Assembly: GCA_019925795.1 (NCBI GenBank)
Contig: CM034315.1
Span: forward strand, 32,432,446 to 32,496,445
From: Dendrobium chrysotoxum
Taxonomy: Eukaryota; Streptophyta; Magnoliopsida; Asparagales; Orchidaceae
DNA length: 64,000 nt
Direction of reading: 5' to 3'
Position 1 is the stretch's first letter. The number at the start of each line of letters is the position of its first letter. The position numbers and the translations under genes were made by a program. The notes under the pieces are model-generated. The model made no database searches, had not been told where the DNA came from, and saw nothing but the letters and a program-made list of their open reading frames with translations. Below, in pieces: positions 1-10,809 of this stretch.

Positions 1-44
1 ATTACTGGTTGAATTTACAAATAAAAAGTATTTTCTTCTAATCT
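1..44 (-). repeat. probable end of a copia 3' LTR (fragment)
   Basis: The window seems to open in the last bases of an LTR that reads on the minus strand. Just inside it, at about 39-56, is a purine-rich tract on the minus strand (CTCCCCCTC on the plus strand). It resembles the tract bordering the 3' LTR of the copia element at 35367. The boundary is approximate and the rest of the LTR lies outside the window. Confidence 0.4.
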
Positions 45-609
45 CCCCCTCACTAAGAAAAGACTTTTAAAAATAGGGAGAAATATAATTTTTTATTTAA
101 AAAAATACAATATAAATAAACTTCATAAATACAATAATACGTTATCCCCCTTTGACATTATCAAAAAGAAGAGGAGCATAGAAACTCAAAATAAAAAAAA
201 TAGACTAAAAGATTGAAAATGGTCCCTGATCTGGTGAAAAAAAAATTTGAAAATTTATATTGAAATATCAAGAATTTTCTTGTAATGAGAAAGTTACCTC
301 TTGATTTTATTCAAAAGCTTAGTAAGGCATGTATTGACCACTCATAACCCGGAAAGGTTAGAGATTCAAAAATTGTTAATCCAAGCTCTAGTTTTAAAAA
401 GGTTAAAAAAAATTTTAAGCCCAATATCTAAATCAAGGAACAAATTAAATAAGGAAACATAAATCTTTTCAAAACTCCTTTCATGAAATATATCTAATAG
501 AAGATTAATACAAAGTAATGAATTATAAATCATAATTTTCAAGCTCAAGTAACAAACTTATCAAAAAGACATGAGTTTTCTAAACTTTAGAGATTTATAA
601 GAAGGGAAG

Positions 610-790
610 CTAACTTTTTGTGGGCTCATTTTATGCCTCTTTTCATTTTGGCACTCTTTGCGCGTCTTTTAATTTTTGAACACTTTATGTATCTTTTCAA
701 TTTGGTGACATTACGCATCTTTTTCGCTTTGGGCTTATTTTTACCTCTTTTATTTTTTGTAATTTGTCTCCTTTCTAAATCTTTAAAATC
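610..790. repeat. short tandem repeats in a copia 3' region
   Basis: Imperfect units of about 35-45 bp contain variants of GCGCATCTTTT preceded by TTTGG or TTGGTGACATT. The same motif, in the same relative place, occurs at 36010-36180 in the nested copia element. It is thus a family feature of the region before the polypurine tract, not a gene. The short open frame over it is not supported as coding. Confidence 0.6.
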
Positions 791-1329
791 AGTAAATCAT
801 ATTCTTATGATAAAGATGAACAACCTGATTAAGATAATCTTTGAAGTAGGTTCATTAACTTGCAAAAGATTCCTATGAGATAGATAAAATGTAGGGAGAT
901 GAAATGGGTTTAATTTCAAAAACTAATTTTTCATTTGAAAAAAATTTTGAATCAAAAGTGAGATAGCCTTATATAAAGAAATTAGGTGGAGAGACAAAAT
1001 AACGAGTTTCCTTCCTTTGCATAATTTTAGAGAAATTAATCACAACTTACATATAATTTTTTAAAAAATAGGAGGTAAATTTTTTATTTTTAGAAAACAT
1101 GATTTTTCAAAAAATAATTTGATTTTGTAAAGTGTAAATAAAACAAAAAATGATATGTGTGTGTTGATCAGAGAAATTGACAATCATATAGAAAAAATAA
1201 AATAAAAGATTGCAAAAATAAAACAAAAAGAATAAAAAGAAAACTTAAAAAATAATAAAAAAGTAAAAATATTCATACAAACAAAACAAACGCAAACACA
1301 CAAGCAAAACTTTAATTCACATTATCTCG

Positions 1330-2348
1330 TTCCTGGTCTGATGATTCAGAAGCTAGGTCTGCCCAAGAGATTTTTTTTGCTTTGCTTTATTCGCCCTTAT
1401 TACAATTTGCTTAGCTTTACCCTTTTCCTTTTCAGGAAGGGTTTTTAAGTTCGGGCACTAATTTTTCATATGTCCAGGTTTCCTACATCCAAAGCAAACA
1501 ATGTCAAAAGAGAACTTAATATTCTTACTATTTTTACCTTTGTTTCACTTTTGATGTTGATGCTTGTGCTTTAGTAATCTTTTCAATTTATTTGTTATTG
1601 ATACTAACGCCTTACATTCATCATCTTCTGAGTTGTTTTTTCCAGTGTCTTCAGTTTTCAGCACTATAGTTTCACCTACATCCAAAAGTCATTGACCCAA
1701 ACTTTGCTCATAGGCAATGAGTGAGCCGATCGGATTATCAATAGAATATTCATTTAAATTTTTAGATTCAAAAATTACAACAACTTTGGCATCAAATTTA
1801 TCAAGTAGAGAAAGTAGGATTTTATTGACTTTTTCAAAATTTGAAAGTTCTTTTCCTAATGCATGTAATGATGTCATAATTTGAGTAAACATAGTATACA
1901 TGTCTAATATAATCTCATAAGGTTTCATGCTAAAAAATTCATAATTATGCATTAAAATATTTAATCTAGATTGCTTGATTTTACAAGTACCTCCATACAT
2001 AGTGCATAATTTATCTCAAATTTTTTTGCTAGTAATGCATGAGGATACTAATATATAATCATCAGAATTTAAAGCACAGAAAAAATAATTCAAATATTTA
2101 GCATTCAATTAAGCATTGATCTGATCTAATCTACTCCATTCAAAAAAATTAATATCAGTTTTGATTCTATCTACAATACGTGATGATACAGAATAACCAA
2201 TTTGAATCATATGCCATATGCGATAATCTATTAATTTTAAGAAAGTAGACATACAAATTTTTCAAAAATCAAAAGTAATATTTTTAAATAAAGGTGGTCG
2301 GGTGATTGAATATCCTCCCGGAATATTATGATTTTTAAAATTAGCCAT
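1330..2348 (-). pseudogene. copia gag remnant (UBN2/zinc-knuckle type)
   Basis: Reading left from an ATG at 2348, the frame gives a copia Gag start (MANF, then a GYSITRPPLF motif). A gag-polyprotein region with SRLNILMHNYE and TSLHALGKEL follows, then a CX2CX4HX4C-like zinc knuckle near 1450-1500. The frame is broken by several stops: TGA soon after the N-terminus, a TGA where a Trp-Asp pair is expected, and a stop inside the zinc knuckle. The gag at 42400-43321 aligns with it closely, so both belong to one family. Gag forms the virus-like particle and binds RNA; this copy is dead. Confidence 0.85.
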
Positions 2349-2393
2349 GGATCAAAATTTAAAACTTTTCCAAAACTTGATTTTATGAATCCC

Positions 2394-2405
2394 GCTCTGA
2401 TGTCA
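2394..2405 (-). other. degenerate tRNA-Met primer-binding site
   Basis: The reverse complement reads TGACATCAGAGC, two mismatches from the TGGTATCAGAGC site that many plant copia elements use to prime on initiator tRNA-Met. It lies between gag and the LTR, as expected for a minus-strand element. Confidence 0.7.
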
Positions 2406-2407
2406 CT

Positions 2408-3910
2408 TGAAAGTTCATGAAGGGTGTTAAGCCCTTATGAATTAGTCCCAAGGCTAACCAAGAGGGGGGTGAATTGGATATTTAAAAAAAACTTCTTTAA
2501 TAAAAAGAAATATCTTTTTATATCTTGTAGTGGAAACGAATTAAATCAATAATAAAAAGATCAATCACATATTTCACCCAAGCAGTTAATCGCGATAAAA
2601 TAAAATGCAAAAAATAATCAGAAAGAACACACTAGATTTATAGTGGTTCGGTCCAACCTGACCTACGTCCACTTCCTAGAGGCACCCTCCGAGTATTGCA
2701 CCAAATCTTTAGTGACTCTCCTTTAGCCCCCACAGTAAGGCAGAGAAGCCCTTACAAAATCACTTTCACCTTTCCCGGTGCGGCAGAGTAGCCGGGTCCT
2801 TTGATACCAAAGAGATCTTCTTCTTCCCAAAACTTCCCTCGAGATGATCCTTGAATCTGATGGTACTTAAGTGCAAACTTTTTGAAGCAACCGTGTGAAC
2901 CCCCTCACACTCCCTCAAAAATCCCCCTTTCAAGGCTCTTCTCCCTCTCAAAGTCCACCATTTCCTCTCTCCCTTTCAAGCTCTCTCTTTAATTTTTCTC
3001 CAAAAGAAATGAAGCCTTAATGGCTGCCAAAGACACCTATCAAGTGCCTTGAGAAAGTTTAAATAGAGAGCTCCAAAAAACCTTCCAAATTTATTCTAGC
3101 AACAAAGATCGTCCAGGACGATCGCAGGATCATCCAGGATAATTTGCTCAAAAAGACGGCTTTAGAAAATCCTAAAAACTCAATTTTATCGCCAAAGATC
3201 ATCCAGGATGATCGCAGGATCGTCTAGGATAATGTGCAAATTTTGACCTAATAGTCCAGGATGATCTCAGGATAGTCTAGGACCATCAGTACAAATTTTG
3301 CACAAATCATCTAATACGATATACAGATCGTCCAAGATGATCAGAATATTAAATTATGCATATTTGATTAAATAATCACAGCATTAATTTAGGCAAGATT
3401 ATCATAGATCTTCCAGGACGATCTAGATCATCCATGACGATTAGAACAAAATTTGAATCTTAAATTCTTGCCTAAATTATCATGGAGGCTAGGATTTTAA
3501 GATCATAATGGATCATCCAGGATGATATAAATATCATCCAGGATGATTAGTTCATTGAATAGATCATCCTAGACGATTTAAATCGTCCAGTACGATTTGT
3601 TCAAAAGTTGAACTTCTAGTTTTGACTAGATCTCACTCCCCCTGAGTGTGTGTGTACATGATTACAAGCAAGCATACACCCTTATAGGACTTGACTCAAG
3701 AAATCAAAAAGCACATCAATAAAAATTATAAATATCATCACATTATAGCCTATTCTACCTATTCTTGAGCCTTGAATCTTTGTTGGAAGGTGCATGTTGT
3801 TCCTGAAATGTTAGTATACACACAAACAAATATACATTACAAATACTAGGAGATCTGAGTCATAATATTTGTTATCATTAAAAAAAAACTTGTGAGCCCG
3901 CATCACAATA
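2408..3910 (-). repeat. copia 5' LTR, SIRE-like (right end approximate)
   Basis: The LTR starts with TGAAAG next to the primer site. It carries the characteristic CCAAGAGGGGGGTGAATTGG block at about 2458-2477, matched in the LTRs at 33633 and 43380. Other shared blocks are a TATAGTGGTTCGGTC stretch near 2640, a TGTGTGTGTGTACA stretch near 3645 and a GTTAGTATACACA stretch near 3810. A run of short palindromes fills 3100-3600. The far end is uncertain; homology to the other LTRs fades at about 3850-3960. Confidence 0.75.
3100..3605. repeat. array of near-palindromes GATCATCC-AG-GATGATC
   Basis: About ten copies of a short near-palindrome, GATCRTCC + AG + GAYGATC, lie inside the LTR separated by 20-60 bp of unrelated sequence. 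Two often occur in a row, joined by GCAG. The LTRs of the nested copia element have a similar array in the same place built from a different word (TTCGTAC-GTACGAA). Confidence 0.75.
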
Positions 3911-5250
3911 GTATAACCACCATATCATTCAAGATGATTAACTGTTTTGAGAAACCTCGCCGTCGAATCCTAGTTACTCAAATTAAGTAAATGTGAAATT
4001 TGAAAATTTACTTGATGGTACTGTACAAACGAGTTTGCACTGTATAAACCTTAATTAAAATTTCTTAATTTGATTTTGAGGATTAAGGAATGAAATTAGA
4101 TCAAATTATTTTTAATGATTATATTATACGATGACCTAAGAACTCGTTGGATGATCTATGATTTGATAGAATTATTCATATTGTACTACTATTCATCATA
4201 CAATATGATTAGAGATGGAATTATACTAATCGAGAAATATTAATATTCATTATACATTATGAACAAAAGATAGGTTATGAACTAAATATATTGTACGATC
4301 TATTAATCATATTATATGATTAGAAGACTTAATATTCAAAATTAGGGTTTTTTAGAGCCCACTTTCTAAACTCTTATTGTTTTTAAATCAAGACTGCTTT
4401 AGTAGTTAGAGACACTTTTTTTTTGTTGGAAAAGAGTTTAGAGAGTCCACTTCACTAAGGAGAGAGAATGTGAGGTTGAGAGCAGGAGAGTGCATTGAGC
4501 GAGTCAAGAGGTCTGAGAAGGATCACATAGTTGCTTTTGCTAGCATGCACCTTAGGTCCTCCAGTTATATTTTTATGGAGATCTTGGAGAGTATTAAGTA
4601 TAAATTATGTATTATTATTGTGTTTAAAATCAATAAATAATGTGTTTTTTGAGTTATATTTTTGCATAAAATATTTAGGAGAAGGAAAAATTAATAAGTG
4701 TTAAGTAGCACCACAATTTCCACATGTTTAGCACCATAGTGTGGAGATCTATAATGCCCCAGCACCTAATTTTAACATTGCAGTACTAGCCTCTCAAGAA
4801 TTTTAGGAAAACTTAGCACCCCAATAGAGACTAGGTTAATGCTGCAGTGCCTCACAGCACTGCTGCATCAGAAATCAACACCACAATAATAGAGTCTTAG
4901 ATTTTACTTTCAAGCATCGTAATGCTCAACTTTTTTAGAACCGCAGTGGAGCAATTGCCAAAAAAGAGGAGCTACATCGATTCAACCAAAAGATCCATCA
5001 ATTCACCCTGTAACCATGCTAGGTCAACCAAGTACCACAATGGAGCAAATATTATAGTGTTGTGGTGCTAGTTCAATTTACACCACCGTAGTGCTAACTT
5101 ATTGAGCATCGCGGTGCCTGAACCCATTTCTAAACATGTATAAATAGTTTTTCAGTGGTTTTATTTAAAGAGTTCAATCATTTCAGCAGAGTCTTATATT
5201 TTGTGATGTCTTCCACTAGTTCTCCTTAGAGTAAAGTCTAAGGGAGGCTA
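3911..5250. other. non-coding; probable old LTR-like repeat
   Basis: No gene is visible. Bases 4080-4330 repeat words such as ATATTGTAC and CATATTATATGATTAG. Bases 4690-5115 repeat GCACCGCAGTGC-like words, for example GCACCACAATG, GCACCGTAGTGC and GCATCGCGGTGC. This resembles the palindromic arrays of the copia LTRs with yet another core word, so the stretch may be a decayed relative. No LTR ends were found. Confidence 0.4.
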
Positions 5251-8107
5251 GGAAAGTGCATGATACTTTTTTTTGGGAGATCTTAGCATATGTTGTGTAA
5301 GAAAATCTAATATGGGAAGAAGAAATATGGAGAAAATCAATTGACCCTTCCAGGTGATAATTATCTTATTCATTTTCCTATACATTTTTTATATGAATGA
5401 AATAAAAATGAGTTTCCTTTTTTTATTATCCATGTATGAATAAATCTTTAGTTTTGGAATAATGATGTAAAAATGTAGTATGTACTAATATAGACTCTTG
5501 AGCTTTAAATATTTTATATATGTTTTCAATATCTCTTATTCTTTATTTAATGCATACAATAGCCATGTATCTAATTAATATCTAGTATGATATATATATC
5601 CTTGATAGAGGAATATTGGAATAATCAGGAGTTGAAATAGAATGTTGGCATACTAATTCTTAGAATGTTAACCTTTCTAAGTTTTATGAAGATAGTTTAA
5701 TTGTAAGAAAGCCATAAACCTCCCTTTTCATCCCAACAAACTTGATAAAGATATAGGGATGCATATGTTCTGATCCATATCTAAAATAAAGATAGTTGGG
5801 GGACCCAATAATGTTCGCATTGGACTATTCAAGCCAAAACTTGGGCCCATATGTAATGTGGTAGCTAAAGGAGCCAGTCGCGATTATCGGTGCCTGATGC
5901 ACGTATATGTGGTGCTTGTACATTGTCCTGTTTGGATTTTTCAATTTTTTTTATTTTTCTTTTGTTATTTCTTTTAAAAAATTATTCAAAATTTGACAAT
6001 TTAAAAAAAATTGATAATTTTTTTTAAATATAGAAAACCTTAGAGTAAGGAAATAATTAAGTACATATTTTTATGTATACATAATTTTAATTTTAATATA
6101 ATATTTGCCCATCTTTGATTATTTTAAAAATGAAAAATGATTTTAGGCCTAAAATAAATTTGAAAAAATAAAAAAATTTAGGAAAAAAATTCCAAAGTTG
6201 CCCCACTTAGATAAATATACACCCCCCTTATGGGTTAGGAAGAGGGCATACGTCTCCTAAGCCGGTTTAAAATATTCTTATAAATTAAGGGAAAATTGGA
6301 CTAATAAACATTTGAAGGCTTTTGGTGGAGATTAAGGTCTAACCCTCTTATGTATGCTCCAATTCTCCCGTAGTGAGAGAAAAACTATCTAGGAAGAGTT
6401 GAATACTGGTTGGCGGTGATCAAGACCAAACTCTCTTATATAGTCTCCAATTTTTTCCATGTGGGAAAACGTATCCAACAAGAGTTGAATACTCGACCTT
6501 TTTATGTAGGTTCCAATTCTCCCCCGATGGGGGAAAATTATTTGATAATAGTTGAATACCAGTGGTGATGATAAAGACTTGACACTCTTACGCAGACTCT
6601 AGTTCTTCTTTGTGAGAGAAAATTGTCCAACAAGAGTTGAATACCAATGACGACGATTAAAACTTGGTTCACTTGTGCCTATTACTATGGGGATATATCA
6701 ACGGTGGTAGTTGGAGGGTATGTTGATGATGGTAATTTAGAGAAGGGCCGATGATGCTTTCAGGTGATGAAGTGCCAATAACAGTCATCAGGAAAATAGC
6801 CAATGATGAAGGTGGTTAAGTTGCATTCTATTGAAGTTTGTAGGCATCTATGTTAATATGGGTGGATATTGATTGTCCTGATAGAGGGGTAGAGTGGTCT
6901 GTCGGTGGTAGAAGCTTAGTGGCGCACTAATGATGCTGAATGAGTGATAGAGGGTTGCTAGCAAGGTTTTTTTTATATGAAATATATTGGTGGTACTTGC
7001 TTGACCATAACTATATTTGAGATTATAACCAAGGCTATCCCTTGTCCAAATTTGCTTCCCATTAAATTGATGCAATAATAGTTGTTGGTTGATGAGAGGT
7101 GATAGAACAACACATATTTTTTGTTGTACTAATGCTGCTCTTCGTATTGAAATCCCTTCTTTTGGAAATGATAATATATCATGGTAAAGGGACTGTCTCG
7201 CTTAAACCTTACCCACGATGTTAACATGGATGTCCTTTTGAGATTGCAACAAAGATTCCCCCCCCCCCCCCCTCCCCACCAAGTATTGTTTCCGACAGAC
7301 ATCACCAAACTGTTATTTCCTAGAACATTCAAGTGGTAAAGAGATATATATTTTAACATCCAAGCTTTCTATAAATATTTAGGGCAGTCAGATATGTGAT
7401 AGAATGATGTTAGAGTCATAAAAAATAATAAGATTTTTACACAAAAAACCTTAAAAAGAGAAAAAAAAACATGGGGTCTAACCTAGTCAAAATGGCTATA
7501 CTAGTATTTGTAGTTGATTACAAATGATGCCCTTCATAGGGTGAAGGTGTTGGCACAATGTAGTAAATGTATATAATATAGATCACATTACATTGTTGGA
7601 GTTGAGAGAATCTAATGACATGAGAGCTATTCTTAAAATTGTTTTGATTTTTTCATGTAGTCAATAAGATCGTTGTCGTGTGACGAAGTTGGAGGGGTCA
7701 TAGTCATGCCACTAAGGTAGAGGAGACCATTATCGGGTAACAAAGGTTAGAGGGACCATAATCAATAGGCAACGAATGTTGGAGGTAGGCCCAACAATGG
7801 CTGTTGAACGGAGGTTCAACAATGTTGGTCGGGTAGAGGTCCAACAGTAGAGGATTGGTGGCGAGGGTTCACTAGTGGTTGTGCCGATTTAACATTTTTT
7901 CAAGCCTCGGAGCTCTTTTTAGTCTCTAGCTCGAGTCTAAGTACTCGAAAGTCCAAGCTCCCTTTTCATATGTGAAGTGAGAGTCTATTTATAGTTTTTT
8001 TAGAGTGGCATGCTCCATAAATATAGAGACCAAGGAAAAATTCTAAGTGCTCTATCAGACCACTCATACAGATTCCCCTGATCATAAAGAATTTGCTTAT
8101 CATTTAA
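5251..8107. other. non-coding DNA with decayed repeats
   Basis: No supported gene. A tandem repeat of roughly 90-100 bp runs from about 6310 to 6670, each unit holding words like AGAGTTGAATAC, CCAATTCTCCC and GGGAAAA. A poly-C run lies at about 7256-7272. The stretch 7400-8050 (with repeats of the word GGTCCAACA) looks like old retrotransposon DNA, but no ends or coding motifs were found. Short open frames here show no recognisable protein. Confidence 0.5.
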
Positions 8108-8122
8108 GTGCCTTACTTAGAG

Positions 8123-8433
8123 AATATACGTGAAAAGGTTGGAGTAGCTCTAGTGGAAGATAAGATTCGAAAGAGTCACCTTAGATGGTTTGGTCACATA
8201 AAACGGCGGCCTTCGGATGACCCAGTTAGGAAAGTAGAGGTATTAGATTTGACTTATGTTAATAAAAGTAGAGGTACACCTAAAAAGTCCTAGTTAGAAA
8301 ATATTAGAAAGGATCTTTCTTCATTAGACTTAAATGAGAATTTGACTTTTAACATGATACAATGGAGAAAAAATGATTCATGTAGCCGACCCCACGTAGT
8401 GGGACAAGGCTTGATGTTGTTGTTGTTGTTGTT
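8123..8433 (+). pseudogene. 3' end of an RTE-like LINE (ORF2 C-terminus plus tail)
   Basis: The frame reads a typical C-terminus of a plant non-LTR reverse transcriptase ORF: HLRWFGHIKRRP, then DDPVRK, RGTPKKS and LENIRKDLSSLDL. Near the end come SRPHVVGQG and a (TTG)n tail at about 8412-8433. A TAG replaces the tryptophan expected after PKKS, at 8291-8293, so the frame is broken. Only the last few hundred bases of the element are present, as is usual for 5'-truncated LINE insertions. It has no connection to the neighbouring genes. Confidence 0.85.
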
Positions 8434-9248
8434 AAGTGCCTTAATTATGTCAGAATTAAGCGATCTTAGGCTCGTTGGATTTGTCTCCCTGAGCCGCTCA
8501 ATTCAACTATAGCATGCTATATTTGGATATAATTTGGTCGTCCAGTTAAGGCTCTAAAGCTTCATAATATATTTTAAGCCCTTAATTTAAGCCCATTTGG
8601 GCTTTGAATTGGACTGATTTTTGTGTTGTTGGGTTTTTCTTACTGGGTCATTCAATTTTACTTTAATTTTACTAAAATTGAAGTTCAAATCGTATTGAAT
8701 TTAATTTTGGAAAATTACAACTTAAATATACCTCAAAATTCATGTTGGATCAAAGCCATTTTTTGGGAACGTATGAAGTCTCCCTAAATTGCCTCATCTA
8801 TTCAATCTTCTAAGCTATTGTGAATCCTCAAAAACTATCGGTGTGTTCTCTTTTAAGTCCAATGTAGCGCTAGCGATTTTATTATGAATCAAATGAATGC
8901 AAACAAAAAGTTACATTAAAAATGACAAAATTAATAAAAACATATCTAACTGGAAATCATACAAAATAAATTTTAAAATACTTTACTTATTTAATTCTAA
9001 CAGAATTTTAGTGTTTTCTCAATAGCATTTGCAAAACTTGAATAAAAAAAAAATGGCCGAAATTAGTGGATATTTAAAAGTTATATATATAGCCAATTTT
9101 AGGTCGAGTTTAGCATAAATCAAACATTAACTGTCAAAACATAATTAAAATCATAAACTTAAAAACATGTGAAAATCTTACTTCTACGCATAAAAAAAGA
9201 AAAGAAAAAAATACCTAGCGAGGGTGTTATGAATTCAAGTGAAAAAAG
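8434..9248. other. non-coding, AT-rich
   Basis: Nothing recognisable was found: no coding motif, no repeat ends and no RNA gene between the LINE tail and the GC-rich element. Confidence 0.5.
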
Positions 9249-9915
9249 TAGGGGTGTCAAATTTTGACACGACACGAAAACCCGACTCGAACACGACTCG
9301 GAATTTTCGGGTTTGACCCGACCCGTTTCTCAAACGGGTCGGGTTCGGGTTGTAAAAATCGACCCGTTTGAAAAACGGGTCGGGTTCGGGTTGACCCGAC
9401 GGGTTGCCGGGTCAACCCGATAACCCTTTTAATTTTAAAAAAAATCAAATTTTCAGCCTTTCCCGCGCCCGCTGCCCGCGCCTGCTGCTCGCGCCTGCTG
9501 CCCGCTGCCCCGCGCGCCCGCGCCCGCTGCCCCGCTGCCCCGCGCCCGCTGCCCCGCTGCCCACTGCCCAGCGCCCGCGCCCGCTGCCGCGTGTCCGCGC
9601 GCGCTGCCCGCCGCGCGCGCTGCCTGCCGCGCCCGCTGCCCCGCTGCCCCGCGCGCCCTCGCCCCGCTGCCGCGTGTCCGCGCCCGCTGCCCCGCTGCCC
9701 TGCTGCCCCGCCGCGCGCCCGCGCCTGCTGCCCCGCTGCCCCGCGCCAGCTTTCCGTGTCGGGTCGGGTCAACCTGGCAACCCGCCGGATCGGGTCCGGG
9801 TTCGAATTTCAGACCCGTTTTCCTACCCGGGTCGGGTTAGGGTCGACCCGTTTGTAACGCGGATCATTCCGGGTTCGACCCGAACCCGACCCGTGACCCG
9901 AAATTGACACCCCTA
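9249..9915. mobile_element. non-autonomous hAT-like GC-rich miniature element
   Basis: The termini are inverted repeats, TAGGGGTGTCAA on the left and TTGACACCCCTA on the right. Flanking 8-mers GAAAAAAG and AAAAAAAG match at 7 of 8 positions, fitting an 8-bp hAT target duplication. Inside the ends, strings of GGGTCGGGT and CGACCCG in opposite orientations can fold on each other. The core (about 9460-9755) is a minisatellite of CCCGCTGCCC and CGCGCCCG words, far richer in GC than its surroundings. Open frames across it, rich in Ala/Arg or Pro/Arg, follow from base composition and are not genes. Confidence 0.75.
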
Positions 9916-10809
9916 AAAAAAAGTTCAAACTAAGCACCTAATAAAGTTTAAAAGTTTCATTTCGCTGCCTTTTGTCCGAAAAGATGGAACTGAAACAATC
10001 ATGAGGCCAAATTTCATCCGTGCACTTTTTAATTCAAATAAAGCAGCCAAGTTTATATCGTACACGGAAACAATTTCATTTATGTGTTGTATTTGTATGT
10101 TTATCATATGCGTTATTTAGTTAGAATATTTTAGGATATAAAGTATTTTAAATATAGGAGTTTTGATAATTTAATATTTAGTTGGATGATGAATGAATTT
10201 AAGGTAAAATAAACATAGTGTAAATTATTCTTCTTCATTTCTGAGGTAATCAAAACTCGCCTAATTTTGATTGAAAAAAGTTTACACTACAAACAAGCAT
10301 GCATTATCACCATCAACCCCTCCCACCTCCATCGCCCGCTGCCTCGGCCACTACCACTGGTGGCTACCGCTCGCCTCCACCATCGTCATCGCCATCAACA
10401 ACACCGCCGATCGCAGCAGCCACCCGCCTTTGATTGCTGGCTACCACTGGCGCCACTCCATCAATAATTGTCACCACTATTGTCGTCACCCACCAGCCAC
10501 AATCGGCGCTAGTCACTCCACCACTGTAGTAGCCACCGCAGTTCGACGGCTTTGCAAGCCACCACTAATGCTAGCCAATGTTATCACCCGCCGCCACCCA
10601 ACACCACCATCATCATCTTACCGGTTGGCTGTCACTATTTTTTAACTTTAGACTATATTCATTATTTCAAACAAAACAAAAAAAAATATTCACATGAATT
10701 TATTTTATATTTATTCAAATAACTTAAAAATATTCCTTTTACACAACAATTATTTTTTTTTAGCAAACCAAAAAAAAAAAATTTGATGCATTAGCATGCG
10801 ATAAAAATA
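9916..10809. other. non-coding, with a CAC/CCA-rich patch
   Basis: No supported gene. Bases 10305-10620 are unusually rich in CAC, CCA and GCC triplets and stay open in more than one frame (His/Pro/Thr-rich), which reflects simple composition. The rest is AT-rich. The 3' end of the TolB-like gene faces this stretch, so its 3' untranslated region should lie in the bases just left of 10810. Confidence 0.5.

Larger units (their letters stand above)
45..2407 (-). mobile_element. internal region of a deleted SIRE-like copia element
   Basis: This stretch joins a gag remnant directly to the 3' untranslated region of a SIRE-like copia element, with protease, integrase, reverse transcriptase and RNase H missing. 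Bases 131-180 resemble the tract near 35700-35740 of the nested copia element. Bases 610-740 carry the same GCATCTTTT-type tandem repeats seen at 36010-36180. The element is therefore a large-deletion derivative of the same family as the nested copy, or was formed as a non-autonomous version. It could not move without proteins supplied elsewhere. No other gene is visible in it. Confidence 0.7.

Noticed and set aside
9257..9907. Long Arg/Ala- and Pro/Arg-rich open frames on both strands (171, 167 and 88 residues)
   Set aside because: They lie inside the GC-rich hAT-like element; the absence of stops follows from composition and the minisatellite core, and no domain is visible.
10267..10645. 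Open frame of 124 residues rich in His, Pro and Thr
   Set aside because: The stretch is a CAC/CCA simple-composition patch, open in two frames, with no domain and no conserved start context.
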